Shown here: positions 52,542 through 60,901 of the stretch, in pieces | Numbering within the stretch: position 1 is the first letter of the stretch | Layout: each line of letters starts with the position of its first letter | Source of the DNA: Bacteroidota bacterium | GTDB taxonomy: Bacteria; Bacteroidota; Bacteroidia; Chitinophagales; Chitinophagaceae | Direction: 5' to 3' | DNA length: 64,000 nt | Assembly (NCBI GenBank): GCA_018267625.1 | Contig: JAFDYC010000074.1 | Location: 1-64,000, forward strand | Program-made: the position numbers and the translations under genes | Notes under the pieces: generated by a model | Databases searched by the model: none | What the model saw: the letters and a program-made list of their open reading frames with translations, nothing else | Told to the model about the DNA's origin: nothing

Positions 52542-53309
52542 TTACAAATCCTTTTTCCGGAAAGCCCGGGTGGATAGCCAGAGCGGGACAGCCACCCAGG
52601 CCATCAGGGCAAGGGCAGAAACAAGGATGCCGGTTCCGGTACCGAAAAACTCACGGAAAACAGCCCCACTGTAACCCATCAGGGCACTCACATCCATGCG
52701 CAGCAGGATGAGGATGCGGGCCAGGTCTATGGGGTTGAGGAAGCTGACCAGCACCATCGGTTTTTCTAGAGGATAGTCCGAGAGCTGAAATAGGAAAAAC
52801 AAAACCAAAGCATCCCAGAGCAGAGACCAGAACAGCCATAATAAAATTGCCTTTCCGATACCTCGTGCCTTGTCGCGGGTGCGGGCGGATGCAAGTAGGG
52901 CAATGGCTACGAAAATGACAGACAATGCCACCCCGCAGAGCACCATGGTGAGGCCCGTGAGGCTGGGTTGGAAGAGGATGACGGGCAAGCCTACACCCAC
53001 CAGAAAGGCAATGGATAACGCGGCGGCAAGGCCAGCAAAAAGAGAGAGCCAGATATGGCGGCGGCGCAGGGGTTGGCTCACCAGCAATTCGATAAACTCA
53101 GCGCTGTTGTATTGGTAGATGGTGGTGAATATGATGCACATCATCGGCACGATAATGAGGGTCAGGTTCAGCAGGCTGAGCATGCCTTTGTCGGCATTGT
53201 CCTCGAGGCCAAATACGGAGCAGGAGACCACCAGCAGCAGGGCCGTGTAGAGCAGCACAATGCGGTTGCGCAGTATGTCTGCCAGGACGTATTTCATTAC
53301 TTTCTTCAT
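52542..53309 (-). CDS. nosY: NosY, ABC transporter permease for copper-site assembly
   Basis: 255 residues, six helices, ABC-2 type permease (start MKKVMKYVLADILRNRIVLLYT). With NosF and NosD it forms the transporter that supports loading of the CuZ site of nitrous-oxide reductase in the periplasm. Contains the IYQYNSAEFIELLVSQPLRRRHIWLS segment typical of NosY. The start overlaps the nosF stop by 4 bp. Confidence 0.93.
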   Translation of the reverse strand: MKKVMKYVLADILRNRIVLLYTALLLVVSCSVFGLEDNADKGMLSLLNLTLIIVPMMCIIFTTIYQYNSAEFIELLVSQPLRRRHIWLSLFAGLAAALSIAFLVGVGLPVILFQPSLTGLTMVLCGVALSVIFVAIALLASARTRDKARGIGKAILLWLFWSLLWDALVLFFLFQLSDYPLEKPMVLVSFLNPIDLARILILLRMDVSALMGYSGAVFREFFGTGTGILVSALALMAWVAVPLWLSTRAFRKKDL

Positions 53310-54034
53310 CGCGCCACAGGGGGTTGTGAGGTTTGTTGTTGCATGATGCGGGCAATCACTTTTGAGAGCCGTAGTTCGCCGGTTTGTTCCTGAAGCTGGG
53401 CCATAGGGGCATGAAAGCGTAATTCGCCTTCCTGCATGAACACGACTTCCGTCACTAATTCATCCAGCTCGCTCAAGATGTGGGAGGTAATGAGGATGAG
53501 CCGGCCTTTTTCTTTTTCTTCCAGGATTTTTTGCTTCAGCACTTCAGAAGACACGGGGTCCAGGCCGGCAGTAGGCTCGTCTAAGATGAGCACATCCGGA
53601 CTGAAGAGGAAAGCTAATGCTGCGCTCAGTTTTTGCCGGGTGCCACCCGAAAGGGTACCGGTTCGTTTGTTGCCTAAGGTTTCGAGCTGAAAACTGTGAA
53701 TCAGTGATTCGTCCAGGCGGGCATCTTTACCGCGCAGGTCTTTCATCATCTTAATGACTTGCGCGATGGTGGCGGCTTCCGGGTAGCGGCCTGTTTGCGG
53801 CATGTATCCGATTTGGGCGCGGTAGGCAAATTGTCCCTGTATGTCTTTGCCGTCAAACAAGATGTGCCCGCTGTCCGGCACCACCATGCCGAGGATGGTT
53901 TTAATGAGTGTCGTTTTGCCGCAGCCATTCGGGCCGATTAAGGCGATACACTCGCCTTTGCTGAACCGGAAGGATAGGTTCCGGAGGGCCTGGAGCTTTC
54001 CAAATCGCTTATTCAGGTTTTTCGCTTCAATCAT
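53306..54034 (-). CDS. nosF: NosF, ABC transporter ATPase
   Basis: 242 residues. Walker A GPNGCGKTTLIKTIL, Q-loop in GYMPQTGRYPE, ABC signature LSGGTRQKLSAALAF, Walker B LILDEPTAGLDP and an H-loop in LITSHILSELDEL. ATG at 54034 starts the domain at once (IEAKNLNKRFGK); the longer frame would overlap nosD. Powers NosY; partner NosD is 67 bp upstream. Confidence 0.95.
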   Translation of the reverse strand: MIEAKNLNKRFGKLQALRNLSFRFSKGECIALIGPNGCGKTTLIKTILGMVVPDSGHILFDGKDIQGQFAYRAQIGYMPQTGRYPEAATIAQVIKMMKDLRGKDARLDESLIHSFQLETLGNKRTGTLSGGTRQKLSAALAFLFSPDVLILDEPTAGLDPVSSEVLKQKILEEKEKGRLILITSHILSELDELVTEVVFMQEGELRFHAPMAQLQEQTGELRLSKVIARIMQQQTSQPPVAR

Positions 54035-54101
54035 GGTGCTGGGATAAAAATTGGGGCTGATTGAGTTGCCTTGGAGGCGGGTAGGTTCGGGCTTGTGTGA
54101 A

Positions 54102-55391
54102 TTAGCCGGATTCATGCTTGATGTTGGGCGGTCGGACGTTTCGTTTCATCATGGGTGAGTCGTCTTTCAGTCCGGCGGGCGTGATGCTGGGCAGCACCTT
54201 TTCGGTCTTGTCCAGCAGGGTCACCATAAAACTCCGGAACAGCATCATCGCTGGTGGGTTGTTTTCTACCACGGTCGAAAAAAGCGATACCGGATGATAG
54301 GGCACATCGCCGATTCCATCGTGCTTCAGGTCGTAACCTTCGTATTTGTCCCAATAGTTTTCAGAAAAGAAATTCCGCGACACGGAGCTGTTGGTGGCTA
54401 CATCAAAGGTGTTGCCAACAAAGTCGTTGTGCAGGAGTGAATCGTCTTCGCAGCTACCCTGGATGCGCAGGGCAAAGCCGTTTCGTTCGAAGACGTTCCT
54501 TAAAATCTGGATGCGCGAGGAGCCTTCCATATGCAGGCCAGTAGTGTTGTGGCTGAAGTAATTCCCTTCGATATAGCTGTCGGAGATTTCCTTCAGCAGC
54601 AGGCCATAGGCGGCATCGCCCCAGTTCCACTCAAAGAAATTGTTGAACATTCGGATGCCGTGGGTAAACATTACTGCGACTCCGGCACCGTTTCGGGAAA
54701 AGATATTGCTGATGTAGGCATCATGGTGCGAGAACATAAAGTGCAGGCCATAGCGGATGTTTCCGTGGCTGTTGTTGCGCCAGATGATGCTGTTGGTGAC
54801 GAATTCGAAATAAATGCCATCGCGCTGGCCCTGGATATCGTTGCCGATGATGCGCATATCATCGCTTTTCCAGCAATGGATGCCATTGCCACTCAGGATT
54901 TCTTCTTTGCCGTAGGCCCTGAAACGGTTGCCTTCGATGAGGCAGGAACGCCCGTATTCGCTGTAAACGCCGAAGCAATTATTATCGAATTGATTGTTTC
55001 GTATGGTGCTTCCTTTACTGCCATACAGCCGGATTCCGGCAATATCATTCAGGCTGCTGTAGCCGCTGTTGATGATGCGGAGGCCTTCAATGTGCACGCT
55101 GTCGGCATGCACGGAGATGATTTCATATTTCTTATCCCCGTCCAGCACAGGCCATCCTATGCCCCGCAAATAAAGGCGCTTGTTGAGGTTGATATTGCCT
55201 TCGTGGTAATGCCCCGCGTGAATGAGCAGCGTGTCGCCTGCCCGGGCCTGATCAATACAGGTTTTTATGCTTTTTCCGCCGGGGCGGGCTTCCAGGGTAG
55301 CAGCCTGAATCAAGCTGGTATGTAGCATGGAAATCAGAGCCCCAAAGCAGCAGAATAAGAAAATGCTTCGGCGGGCAAATGCTGATTGCAT
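54102..55391 (-). CDS. nosD: NosD, periplasmic copper-processing protein
   Basis: 429 residues. Signal peptide after ATG 55391 (FLFCCFGALISMLHTSLIQAA), then a right-handed parallel beta-helix of CASH/PbH1 type with many short repeats (ISVHADSVHIEGLRI, NNQFDNNCFGVYSEYG, GNGIHCWKSDDMRIIGN). It works with NosF and NosY in loading Cu into NosZ. The earlier in-frame start would begin inside nosL and is unlikely. The C-terminus ends in a long tail after PAMMLFRSFMVTLLDKTEKVLP, where a hydrophobic segment may anchor it. Confidence 0.93.
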   Translation of the reverse strand: MQSAFARRSIFLFCCFGALISMLHTSLIQAATLEARPGGKSIKTCIDQARAGDTLLIHAGHYHEGNINLNKRLYLRGIGWPVLDGDKKYEIISVHADSVHIEGLRIINSGYSSLNDIAGIRLYGSKGSTIRNNQFDNNCFGVYSEYGRSCLIEGNRFRAYGKEEILSGNGIHCWKSDDMRIIGNDIQGQRDGIYFEFVTNSIIWRNNSHGNIRYGLHFMFSHHDAYISNIFSRNGAGVAVMFTHGIRMFNNFFEWNWGDAAYGLLLKEISDSYIEGNYFSHNTTGLHMEGSSRIQILRNVFERNGFALRIQGSCEDDSLLHNDFVGNTFDVATNSSVSRNFFSENYWDKYEGYDLKHDGIGDVPYHPVSLFSTVVENNPPAMMLFRSFMVTLLDKTEKVLPSITPAGLKDDSPMMKRNVRPPNIKHESG

Positions 55392-55458
55392 AGGATAAAA
55401 TTGAACCGAGAAACCGAAACGATGAAATGATTCCGGCCTGAGTGCGGGCAGGATGCCT

Positions 55459-56496
55459 TTATTGCCGCAGGTTTTCCCAGGAAATGGATTCACCACCGAA
55501 TTCCTGCTCTGCTGCCTGAACACTCTGTGTATTTTCAAAGGCTGCGACATTACCGCCCATGGGCGAGCGAAGATTTTCGCTGTGCAGCAAAAATGATTTT
55601 TCGGCAGGCATCAGCTTGTGGTCTCCATCGTAGCGGGTGAGGTAAACTTCTTTGATTTCTTCTGCTTTCAAGCTGCCCTCTTTCAGAAATCCCAGCAGGC
55701 AATGCACATCATCAAACTTCCAGGCTTTTCCTTTTTTACTTACCACTTCGGCTCCGAATCGGGCATCCGCAATGCCCATCTTACAAAAGTTGCAATTGTC
55801 TTTGCCCACCTGGATGGGAGTTGGCCCGTTTTGGCAGGAGCTAAAAAAAATCAGTATGCTTATGAGGCCTGCTGCTGCTGACAGAGTTTGATTTTTTGAG
55901 CTTTGTTTTGGAAGGACGTTCGAAGCTCTTTTTCTAAAGGCAAAAAACACGGCAACCGCTAATAGTAAGCCGGCTAATGCCATCAGCCAGCCGCCGAGAT
56001 CGGGAATGGAATAGGCTCCGAAGTTGAGTAGTTGTTTGAAGCCGATGAGCGGGGGTTGATAACTCATGCCGGGTACCTGGATGGGGGCCGATGTGCTTAG
56101 GTTATGGCCATACTCATACTCCCATTTCCAGAAGTCCACCATAGCCAGCACCCCAAAGAGGGCATAGAGCGAGAGCAAACCGGCAGCTAGTTTCCGGCGG
56201 GCAACAATGGCGACTACAATACAGGCTAATGCAAAAAAGCCGAAGATGTAAGGCAGGTAGGTAAATTCCGGGAAGTCCTTAGCATGTAAGGTTCTCATGC
56301 CGATGTAGTGATTCAGGCCATTGATGATTTCTACATCACCTCCCAGGCGGTTGGCGTAGATGCTCATGCTCAGCCCTTCGGGATATTGGGGGGCCATCAG
56401 GTCTATTTTCCATACCGGAAGGAAGATGGCGGCAAACAGACACAAACCGGCAACAGCAATCATGATCCGCTGCCCGTTGTTAAGAGATTTTTTCAT
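55459..56496 (-). CDS. nosL: NosL copper chaperone fused to a four-helix membrane domain
   Basis: 345 residues. The N-terminal ~190 residues have four membrane helices (about 10-28, 82-100, 105-122 and 168-188) with periplasmic loops. After a second hydrophobic stretch comes SSCQNG, which looks like a lipobox remnant, then the NosL domain with DNCNFCKMGIADARFGAEV (Cys-x-x-Cys-Lys-Met, copper-binding) and DDVHCLLGFL. NosL delivers Cu to apo-NosZ. The fusion places the chaperone at the membrane. The gene is second after nosZ, with a hairpin between them. Membrane-fused NosL is typical of Bacteroidota nos clusters as far as I know. Confidence 0.9.
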   Translation of the reverse strand: MKKSLNNGQRIMIAVAGLCLFAAIFLPVWKIDLMAPQYPEGLSMSIYANRLGGDVEIINGLNHYIGMRTLHAKDFPEFTYLPYIFGFFALACIVVAIVARRKLAAGLLSLYALFGVLAMVDFWKWEYEYGHNLSTSAPIQVPGMSYQPPLIGFKQLLNFGAYSIPDLGGWLMALAGLLLAVAVFFAFRKRASNVLPKQSSKNQTLSAAAGLISILIFFSSCQNGPTPIQVGKDNCNFCKMGIADARFGAEVVSKKGKAWKFDDVHCLLGFLKEGSLKAEEIKEVYLTRYDGDHKLMPAEKSFLLHSENLRSPMGGNVAAFENTQSVQAAEQEFGGESISWENLRQ

Positions 56497-56521
56497 CGAA
56501 GATTTTTTCTGTGAAAAGGAA

Positions 56522-56558
56522 CAGGGCAGGTTGTCAGCTCATGCCACAACCTGCCCTG
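56522..56558 (-). terminator. Hairpin between nosZ and nosL
   Basis: A 13-bp perfect stem (CAGGGCAGGTTGT on the plus strand with its complement) and 11-base loop; the minus strand then reads TTCCTTTTCAC. It may stop part of the transcription or protect nosZ mRNA, letting nosZ outnumber the assembly genes. Confidence 0.6.
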
Positions 56559-56575
56559 CATAAAACTAACAGGCT

Positions 56576-58582
56576 CTAGCGAGACGCGGTAGTGGAATTG
56601 CTTTGTGTGGCATTGCTGTCCACCTTGTTGGTGCCCCACTTCAGCGGAACATTGCTGCCTGCGGGTGATACCCGGATATAGCCTTGCATTTCCTGGTGCA
56701 GTGCACTACAGAAGTCGGTGCAGTAGAATGGATAGATACCCACCTTTTCCGGGGTCCATTTCAACGTAGCAGTTTCGCCGGGCATGATGAGCAATTCGGC
56801 CGTGTTGGCGCCCTTGATGGCAAAGCCGTGCGGGATATCCCAGTCCTGCTCCAGGTTAGTAACGTGGAAATAGACCTCATCACCCATCTTGATGCCTTCA
56901 ATATTATCCGGCGCAAAGTGAGAGCGAATAGCGGTGGCGTAAACGTGTACTTTATTGCCCTCACGCACCACTTTGGTAGCACCTTCACCGGCAGATTTGT
57001 ACGGGTGTTGGCTATCGTCAATCTTGAAGAACTTGACCGAATTCGGTGACACTTTATCTGCCAGGATGGATTGGGCATAGTGGGGTTCACCGATTGTCGG
57101 GTAGTCCAGCAGCAGTTTCATTTTATCGCCGCTGATGTCGAAGAGCTGTGCACTCTGAGAGAGTTCCGGCCCGGTGGGCAGATAACGGTCCTTGGTGATT
57201 TTGTTGTAGGCAATCATGTACTTGCCAATAGGCTTGCGGGAGTCTCCACCGGGGATGTGCAAGTGGCCAATTGAATAATACGTGGGGACACGGTCGAGAA
57301 TTTTCAGGTCACTCAGGCGCCACTTCACGATTTCAGAAGAAACGAACATGGAGGTATAAGCGTTGCCCCGCTCGTCAAATTCGGTGTGCAAGGGGCCGAG
57401 TCCGGGTTTTTGTACTTCGCCATGTAAGGCTGCTTCATACTTGATGACCGGGATGCCGTCATACTCGCCTTCAAATGCTTTGTTTTTGATGGCATCCTGA
57501 ATTTTCTGGAATGAAAATACCGGAATCAGGGCGGCCAGCTTGCCGCTGCCTACGATATACTGACCCGTAGGGTCCACATCGCAGCCGTGCGGGCTTTTCG
57601 GGCATGGAATGAAATAGAGCAGGCCAGGCAGATTACCATCCAACACGGTGACTTCTGTTTCCATTTTAGACGTAGCAGAGTGAGTCTTCTCGTCATACGT
57701 GTTGTGGGCATACTTCACGGCTTCTTTCACGCCCTTGCCTTGCTGCATATACTGCTCGGCAAGCTTCCAGTTGATGGCCATGATAAAGTCCTTGTCGCGC
57801 TGGGATGCATTCACCTCCAGCAGGGTATTGGCTTTCTCGGTGTTGTAGGTAGAGAAGAAGAACCAGCCATCGCTGGGGCCTTTGCCTGCATGCGCCAAGT
57901 CATAGTCAATACCCGGAGTGCGAATCTGAAAAGCAATTTTCATATTGCCCGTGTTCTTGTCCACACTGAGGAATGAGATAGAGCCCTTGAAATTTTTCTT
58001 ATAGCTGGAAATGGGAACATCACCGTTGTCATTGTCCATCGGAACCGAGAATCGGGTGCCTGCCACCACATACTCTGTGTTGGGAGTCACGAAGGCGGAA
58101 GAGTGGTTACCGGCACTGTTGGGAATCTCAATGATTTCTGTAGTGCGGAAGGTCTTGAGATCAATCCGGGCAATGCGGGGCGTGTTGTTGCCATTGGCAA
58201 AAATCCAGCGGCCATCCACTTCACCGTTAGTCTGGGAAAGGTCTGGGTGGTGCAGGTCATCCCAGGGCACAAAGCCATGAGAAGTGTTCAGCATAGGCTT
58301 TGTTTCTTCGCTGTATCCCCAGCCCTTTTCGGGGTCCACGGAGAAGACAGGAATGACGCGCAGCAAGCGGCCGGAAGGCAAGCCATACACAGCCATCTGG
58401 CCGCTGAAGCCGCCGGATGCGAAGTTGTAAAACTCGTCGTACTTACCCGGAGCTACATAGACTTTGGAAGCCGCATCGGTGGCGGCTGCGGTGCCTGCGC
58501 TTTTGGGTTTGCATCCGGTGACGGAAGCGGCAAGGCTAAGGCCTGCGAGCGCAATCAGCGCATGTTTTGTTTGGAAGGCCAT
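56576..58582 (-). CDS. nosZ: Nitrous-oxide reductase, Sec-type (clade II)
   Basis: Reduces N2O to N2. 668 residues. The N-terminus is a lipoprotein-type Sec signal with Cys24 (LAASVTGCKPKS) instead of a twin-arginine signal, the hallmark of clade II NosZ. The seven-bladed propeller holds the CuZ histidines, including DDLHHPDLSQ near residue 107 and SSAFVTPN nearby, and PHGCDVDPTGQYIVGSG. The C-terminal cupredoxin domain has the CuA site FYCTDFCSALHQEMQGYI. In Bacteroidota NosZ is exported by Sec and may be lipid-anchored. It leads the nosZ-L-D-F-Y order on the minus strand. Confidence 0.97.
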   Translation of the reverse strand: MAFQTKHALIALAGLSLAASVTGCKPKSAGTAAATDAASKVYVAPGKYDEFYNFASGGFSGQMAVYGLPSGRLLRVIPVFSVDPEKGWGYSEETKPMLNTSHGFVPWDDLHHPDLSQTNGEVDGRWIFANGNNTPRIARIDLKTFRTTEIIEIPNSAGNHSSAFVTPNTEYVVAGTRFSVPMDNDNGDVPISSYKKNFKGSISFLSVDKNTGNMKIAFQIRTPGIDYDLAHAGKGPSDGWFFFSTYNTEKANTLLEVNASQRDKDFIMAINWKLAEQYMQQGKGVKEAVKYAHNTYDEKTHSATSKMETEVTVLDGNLPGLLYFIPCPKSPHGCDVDPTGQYIVGSGKLAALIPVFSFQKIQDAIKNKAFEGEYDGIPVIKYEAALHGEVQKPGLGPLHTEFDERGNAYTSMFVSSEIVKWRLSDLKILDRVPTYYSIGHLHIPGGDSRKPIGKYMIAYNKITKDRYLPTGPELSQSAQLFDISGDKMKLLLDYPTIGEPHYAQSILADKVSPNSVKFFKIDDSQHPYKSAGEGATKVVREGNKVHVYATAIRSHFAPDNIEGIKMGDEVYFHVTNLEQDWDIPHGFAIKGANTAELLIMPGETATLKWTPEKVGIYPFYCTDFCSALHQEMQGYIRVSPAGSNVPLKWGTNKVDSNATQSNSTTASR

Positions 58583-58607
58583 GTTGAGTGGATTGGTGAA
58601 TATGATT

Positions 58608-58657
58608 TTTTTATGCAGCTTTTTGAAATCGTTTACTGGGATTTTTATGCTGCTTTT
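58608..58657. repeat. Direct repeat pair in the nosZ leader
   Basis: TTTTTATGCAGCTTTT and TTTTTATGCTGCTTTT, 34 bp apart start to start, 26-75 bp upstream of the nosZ ATG. Could be a regulator site or a local duplication. Confidence 0.6.
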
Positions 58658-58714
58658 CAGACTGCAAATTGGTTCGGCGATTCGGCGCGGAAACTATTTA
58701 CGGTAATAAAGGGT

Positions 58715-58729
58715 AATGATATTCGTCAG
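58715..58729. promoter_or_regulatory. Candidate CRP/FNR-type site upstream of nosZ
   Basis: Minus strand CTGACGAATATCATT: TGAC-N4-ATCA, like the site before norC (CTGAC-N4-GTCAT on the minus strand). Centre about 140 bp from the nosZ ATG. Confidence 0.3.
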
Positions 58730-58851
58730 CATGGAAAGAGACGAAAAATAGAAGAGGACTCAGAGGTAGTCAGGCTTTTTTTATCCGGTTGAATCTCGCC
58801 GTCAGAAGGCATCGAAGCTGCGTCAGGACACGGATTCAGACCCAAAAAATC

Positions 58852-58886
58852 AAAAAAAAAACAGGCTGCCCCATCGAGGTAGCCTG
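58852..58886 (-). terminator. Terminator of the lipoprotein gene
   Basis: Minus strand CAGGCT(A)CC, 7-base loop, GG(C)AGCCTG, then ten T; one mismatch in the stem. Confidence 0.75.
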
Positions 58887-58906
58887 CATTCTTCAGAATT
58901 ATTTAC

Positions 58907-59392
58907 TCAGCGACGCAGAACGTCCGTATAGGTCAGCGTGTCGTATGTGCTGTGTGCAGCATCTGCGGTGATGACCTGATAGCGAATGGTGAGGTAGCCC
59001 AGGTCACGGGTTAGAATCGTGGCGTTAACATCCTGAACCGGAAAATAATCCTGAACGCCATACAGTGAAATATGCTGCTGGTCGCTGCTCACCTCCCAAT
59101 GAAACTGAGTAGATGTTTCTGCGGAGGTGCAGAATTTTTTTCCATGATCAATGATGCCGGTATAGTCCGCATTGAATTGAAGGGAATTGTCCCGGATACA
59201 ATCAGGCTGAGCAGACCAGTAATCCCAAATCACCTCCTTTCGTGTGACGGGATCCAATGAACTTACCTTGCCCGAACTGCGTGTCCAGACTCCGCTGCGC
59301 AAGTCTTCTTCAATCGAAGTAGTACTATCCGATTTCTTACAGGCAACGAACAAAAGCGGAAGGACGCAAAGCGCCAGAATGACTCGGTTCAT
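58907..59392 (-). CDS. Lipoprotein, lipocalin-like, unknown
   Basis: 161 residues. Lipoprotein signal with Cys18 (LPLLFVACKKSDS). The mature part is beta-rich (VWTRSSGKVSSLDP, DNSLQFNADYTGIIDHG, FHWEVSSDQQHISLYG, LTIRYQVITAD), similar in pattern to small lipocalin-like lipoproteins of Bacteroidota. Two Cys residues (CIRDN and FCTSAE) may form a disulfide. Single gene with its own terminator; divergent role to nosZ unknown. Confidence 0.85.
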   Translation of the reverse strand: MNRVILALCVLPLLFVACKKSDSTTSIEEDLRSGVWTRSSGKVSSLDPVTRKEVIWDYWSAQPDCIRDNSLQFNADYTGIIDHGKKFCTSAETSTQFHWEVSSDQQHISLYGVQDYFPVQDVNATILTRDLGYLTIRYQVITADAAHSTYDTLTYTDVLRR

Positions 59393-59461
59393 GAAGTAGC
59401 CGGGGCGTTGATTTTTGATTAGCGGCTAAGCTAAATAATTTTTTGAAGCCACCGGATTCTG

Positions 59462-60859
59462 TCATGCCAAAGGGTCTTCATCCTCAGGCAAGTCCATTCG
59501 GATACGCCAGCCCTTGGGCAAATAGTTGTTGACACGGTTGCCCAGCACTTTCAGCCAGCCCAGGCTGCGCCCCTTGTAGCTTGCCAGGCACCAGCCTTTC
59601 GCTATTCCCACCGGCGCTTCCAGGCTTTCTTTTTTTAAAAAATTTAATGCTTCTGATTGCGACATGGGCCACTTGGGTAAGGCTTCATTTTGGTCTATGC
59701 TCAATGCCAGATCGTGGCCGGGAATCCAGTCTTTTTGTGCAGCCTGCCCCAGATTTAAACCGCAACGTCGGAGGTAGAGGCTGCCATCTAAAAAATGAAA
59801 ATCAGGCTCATGCCAGGGATAAATAGCCGACACTTGCTGGCGTGGATCTTCCTGAAAGGCATAGTTGCCGGGCTTGAGGAGGTAGCGCGCCGCTTCGTCC
59901 GCTTTCTTTAGTGCAGCCTTGCGAAAACGTGGGTAGAAAAATGGGGCTGCAGGCTCTTCTTTACGAAGCGCAGCAATAAAAAATCCTTCCCCCCGCATCC
60001 GGTCCGGGAAACAACGAAAAGCCCGTAGCCCATTCGCTTCGATGGGTGTTACGCCCCAGGCAGCGGGCATGTCCATAGCAATACTCGCAACAGGATATTC
60101 CATAGTGAGGTATCGCAGGATGTCTTCATCTTCTTCGGGAGAAAAAGAACAGGTTGCATAAATCAGTACACCGCCTTCTTTCAGGCAGGGCCAGGCATCG
60201 GCAATAATGCGTTTTTGCCTGGAGGCACACAAGGAAACGTTGGCTTCCGTCCAGCCGGTCAAGGCCCGCACATCCTTTCGGAATAAGCCCGAGCCACTGC
60301 AAGGAGCATCTATGAGCAGCGCATCGAAATAGCCGGGAAGCCTGCCAAAATCACGAGGGTCATTGCTGGTAACCCAGGTATTGGTATAGCCCCAGCGGCT
60401 CATGTTTTCATGCAAGATGCCGGCCCGGCTGCGGATAACTTCATTGCTGATAAGCAGGTCTTTTTCATCCAGCAGGGAAGCCAGCAAACTGCTTTTCCCA
60501 CCGGGCGCTGCACAGAGGTCGAGCACCCGAAGGGGCGTTTTCTTTTCTGAAAAAATGCTTTGCCAGCAATGATGCAGCAACATAGAGGAGGCTTCCTGCA
60601 CATAATAGGCACCGGCATGGTATAAGGGGTCGGCGGTGAACAAGGGACGCTCATCCAGATACCGGCCCAAAGGATGCCAGGGTACAGGTGCCGCCTCTGG
60701 GAAAAGGTCATAGCCTTTCAGGGGGTGCAGGCGAACACTACATACAGCAGCTTGCTGCTGGGCTGCCATAAAAGAACGGCGTTCAAAGCCGGGCACTGAT
60801 GCTAAGCTTTGGAGCAAGGCTTCGGGAATGGGAGGAAGCTGGTTTGCAGAAGAAGCCAT
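59462..60859 (-). CDS. RsmF-like 16S/23S rRNA cytosine-5 methyltransferase
   Basis: 465 residues. NOL1/NOP2/Sun methyltransferase domain: SAM motif I LDLCAAPGGKSSLLASLL near residue 115, motif IV with ALLIDAPCSGSGLFRKD, and the active Cys in motif VI (LIYATCSFSPEEDEDIL). A C-terminal PUA-like or RsmF domain follows, with GWCLASYKGRSLGWLKVLGNRVNNYLPKGWRI in parts. ATG at 60859 is preferred: a TTG frame opens two codons before, and CTTTGC sits just before it. Confidence 0.92.
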   Translation of the reverse strand: MASSANQLPPIPEALLQSLASVPGFERRSFMAAQQQAAVCSVRLHPLKGYDLFPEAAPVPWHPLGRYLDERPLFTADPLYHAGAYYVQEASSMLLHHCWQSIFSEKKTPLRVLDLCAAPGGKSSLLASLLDEKDLLISNEVIRSRAGILHENMSRWGYTNTWVTSNDPRDFGRLPGYFDALLIDAPCSGSGLFRKDVRALTGWTEANVSLCASRQKRIIADAWPCLKEGGVLIYATCSFSPEEDEDILRYLTMEYPVASIAMDMPAAWGVTPIEANGLRAFRCFPDRMRGEGFFIAALRKEEPAAPFFYPRFRKAALKKADEAARYLLKPGNYAFQEDPRQQVSAIYPWHEPDFHFLDGSLYLRRCGLNLGQAAQKDWIPGHDLALSIDQNEALPKWPMSQSEALNFLKKESLEAPVGIAKGWCLASYKGRSLGWLKVLGNRVNNYLPKGWRIRMDLPEDEDPLA

Positions 60860-60901
60860 GCGCAAAGATTCATATTCACGGCACCGAAAGGGTGTGCAGC
60901 C

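Larger units (their letters stand above)
58583..58906. other. Control region upstream of nosZ
   Basis: 324 bp with no gene. It holds two near-identical 16-mers TTTTTATGC(A/T)GCTTTT (58608-58623 and 58642-58657), a weak -7-like CCAATTTG (58665-58672, minus), a CRP/FNR-type site (58716-58728), and the terminator of the lipoprotein gene (58852-58886). Confidence 0.55.
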
